In this document: positions 34,104 to 34,532 of the stretch, piece by piece | How positions within the stretch are numbered: position 1 is the first letter of the stretch | Layout of the letters: each line of letters opens with the position of its first letter | DNA from: Pelistega indica | GTDB taxonomy: Bacteria > Pseudomonadota > Gammaproteobacteria > Burkholderiales > Burkholderiaceae_B | Direction: 5' to 3' | Assembly (NCBI RefSeq): GCF_000506865.1 | Contig: NZ_AYSV01000004.1 | Location: 1-34,532 of the forward strand | DNA: 34,532 nucleotides | Position numbers and translations under genes: made by a program | The notes under the pieces: generated by a model | Databases searched by the model: none | Told to the model about the DNA's origin: nothing | What the model saw: only the letters and a program-made list of their open reading frames with translations

Positions 34104-34209
34104 AAATTCCAATTTTAAACCCCTTTCCTATAAATTCACTTAAAAAATTCAATAGTGAGGCTATAAATGCTTTTAATGAACAGATTTTAAATAAATTTCA
34201 ACGCATTAA
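34101..34209. repeat. Repeat element alpha, copy 3
   Basis: Third copy. The right end CAACGCATTAA (34199-34209) and 51 bases of the right half are identical to copy 2, while the left terminus is diverged. The middle holds CCTTTCCTATAAATTCACTTAAAA-type sequence closer to copy 1, so the copy looks mosaic. Confidence 0.6.
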
Positions 34210-34431
34210 TTCAATTAAAAACTAAAAACTTAAATTCTATTTTTTTTTGAAAAAATTTCTAATTCAAGCATTCAATAAAAATCACGTATTTTTTTTATGA
34301 AGAAGAAGGTGGCTCTCTATTGAATAAAAGTGACTTAATAATAAAAGATAAAAAGTAAATGAATAAAACATAAAAAAAGAAAACATAATTAAATTAAAAA
34401 AAAAGAATACTTCCTCTTTCATAAATATATT
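34210..34431. other. AT-rich non-coding gap
   Basis: About 220 bases of A-rich, low-complexity sequence between element alpha and block beta. No gene or clear signal is visible. It takes the same place as the shorter 32102-32208 spacer of the first alpha-beta pair. Confidence 0.5.
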
Positions 34432-34532
34432 GTCTTGTATACTGTCTTGCCGAGCAAATTGTTTACATTTTTAATTTTTTGAATTTTTTTAATTAAAATT
34501 TAGTAGTTTTTCCAAAATTTTTGCGGGAGTGT
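34432..34532. repeat. Repeat block beta, copy 2, cut by the window end
   Basis: Two GTCTTG 12-mers (GTCTTGTATACT 34432-34443, GTCTTGCCGAGC 34444-34455), then GCAAAT, an AT-rich stretch and CCAAAATTTTTGCGGGAGTG, all paralleling 32221-32313. The window ends inside the 18-mer. By analogy with copy 1, another gene cassette may follow. Confidence 0.6.

Noticed and set aside
32000-34209. Integron cassette array with attC sites
   Set aside because: The alpha copies have inverted ends and separate toxin cassettes, as attC sites do. But the core words run GTTA at the left and TAAC at the right, opposite to the AAC...GTT order of attC, the RYYYAAC/GTTRRRY cores do not fit, and no integron integrase is present.

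Overview
The window is low-GC (by eye under 40%) and bacterial. Housekeeping content and order (purM divergent from hda, then a HAD phosphatase, pcnB and folK in tight linkage; tsaE-amiC-mutL-miaA; a CysB-type regulator; a PsrA-like TetR regulator beside fadL and fadD) are what I associate with Burkholderiales, most likely a low-GC, host-associated member of the Alcaligenaceae. That assignment is from memory of gene order and protein style, not from a search.

Layout. 1-434: the end of an IS481-family insertion sequence with a frameshifted transposase. 0.5-5.7 kb: a DUF423 membrane protein, electron-transfer flavoprotein:ubiquinone oxidoreductase (one-base frameshift), the two subunits of a 3-oxoacid CoA-transferase, and an exported NlpC/P60 peptidase behind a structured leader. 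5.8-6.4 kb: a Fur-boxed pair, DUF2325 plus a 48-residue membrane protein missing from ordinary ORF lists. 6.5-10.6 kb: a fatty-acid block (PsrA-like regulator, FadL porin, acyl-CoA ligase). With the ETF oxidoreductase and CoA-transferase this suggests growth on fatty acids or ketone bodies. 10.6-19.5 kb: CysB, tRNA-Arg(CCT), YbaK, XerD, an AEC transporter, then TsaE, AmiC (Tat signal), MutL and MiaA.

19.5-24.4 kb: a type III restriction-modification locus between miaA and purM. It carries perfect Neisseriaceae DNA-uptake words, which points to transfer from that family. A tract of seven ACGC repeats sits in a short upstream reading frame that ends exactly at the mod start. The res gene has a one-base frameshift that cuts off its nuclease domain, so this may now be a phase-variable orphan methyltransferase.

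24.6-29.5 kb: purM, hda (frameshifted), a HAD phosphatase, pcnB, folK and a small lipoprotein. 29.75-30.09 kb: a promoter and three tRNAs (Leu-TAA, Ser-TGA, Pro-TGG).

30.2-34.5 kb: an AT-rich accessory island. It holds a Tae4-type T6SS amidase effector with an in-frame premature stop, two paralogous Tai4-type immunity proteins separated by a tae4 scar, a HigBA module behind a 7-bp tandem repeat, and a HicAB module between direct repeats that include a copy of the hicB 3' end. Three copies of a ~100-bp element and two copies of an iteron-bearing block recur among these cassettes. This conflict-gene array with shared repeats, together with the mod switch, is the most interesting part of the window.
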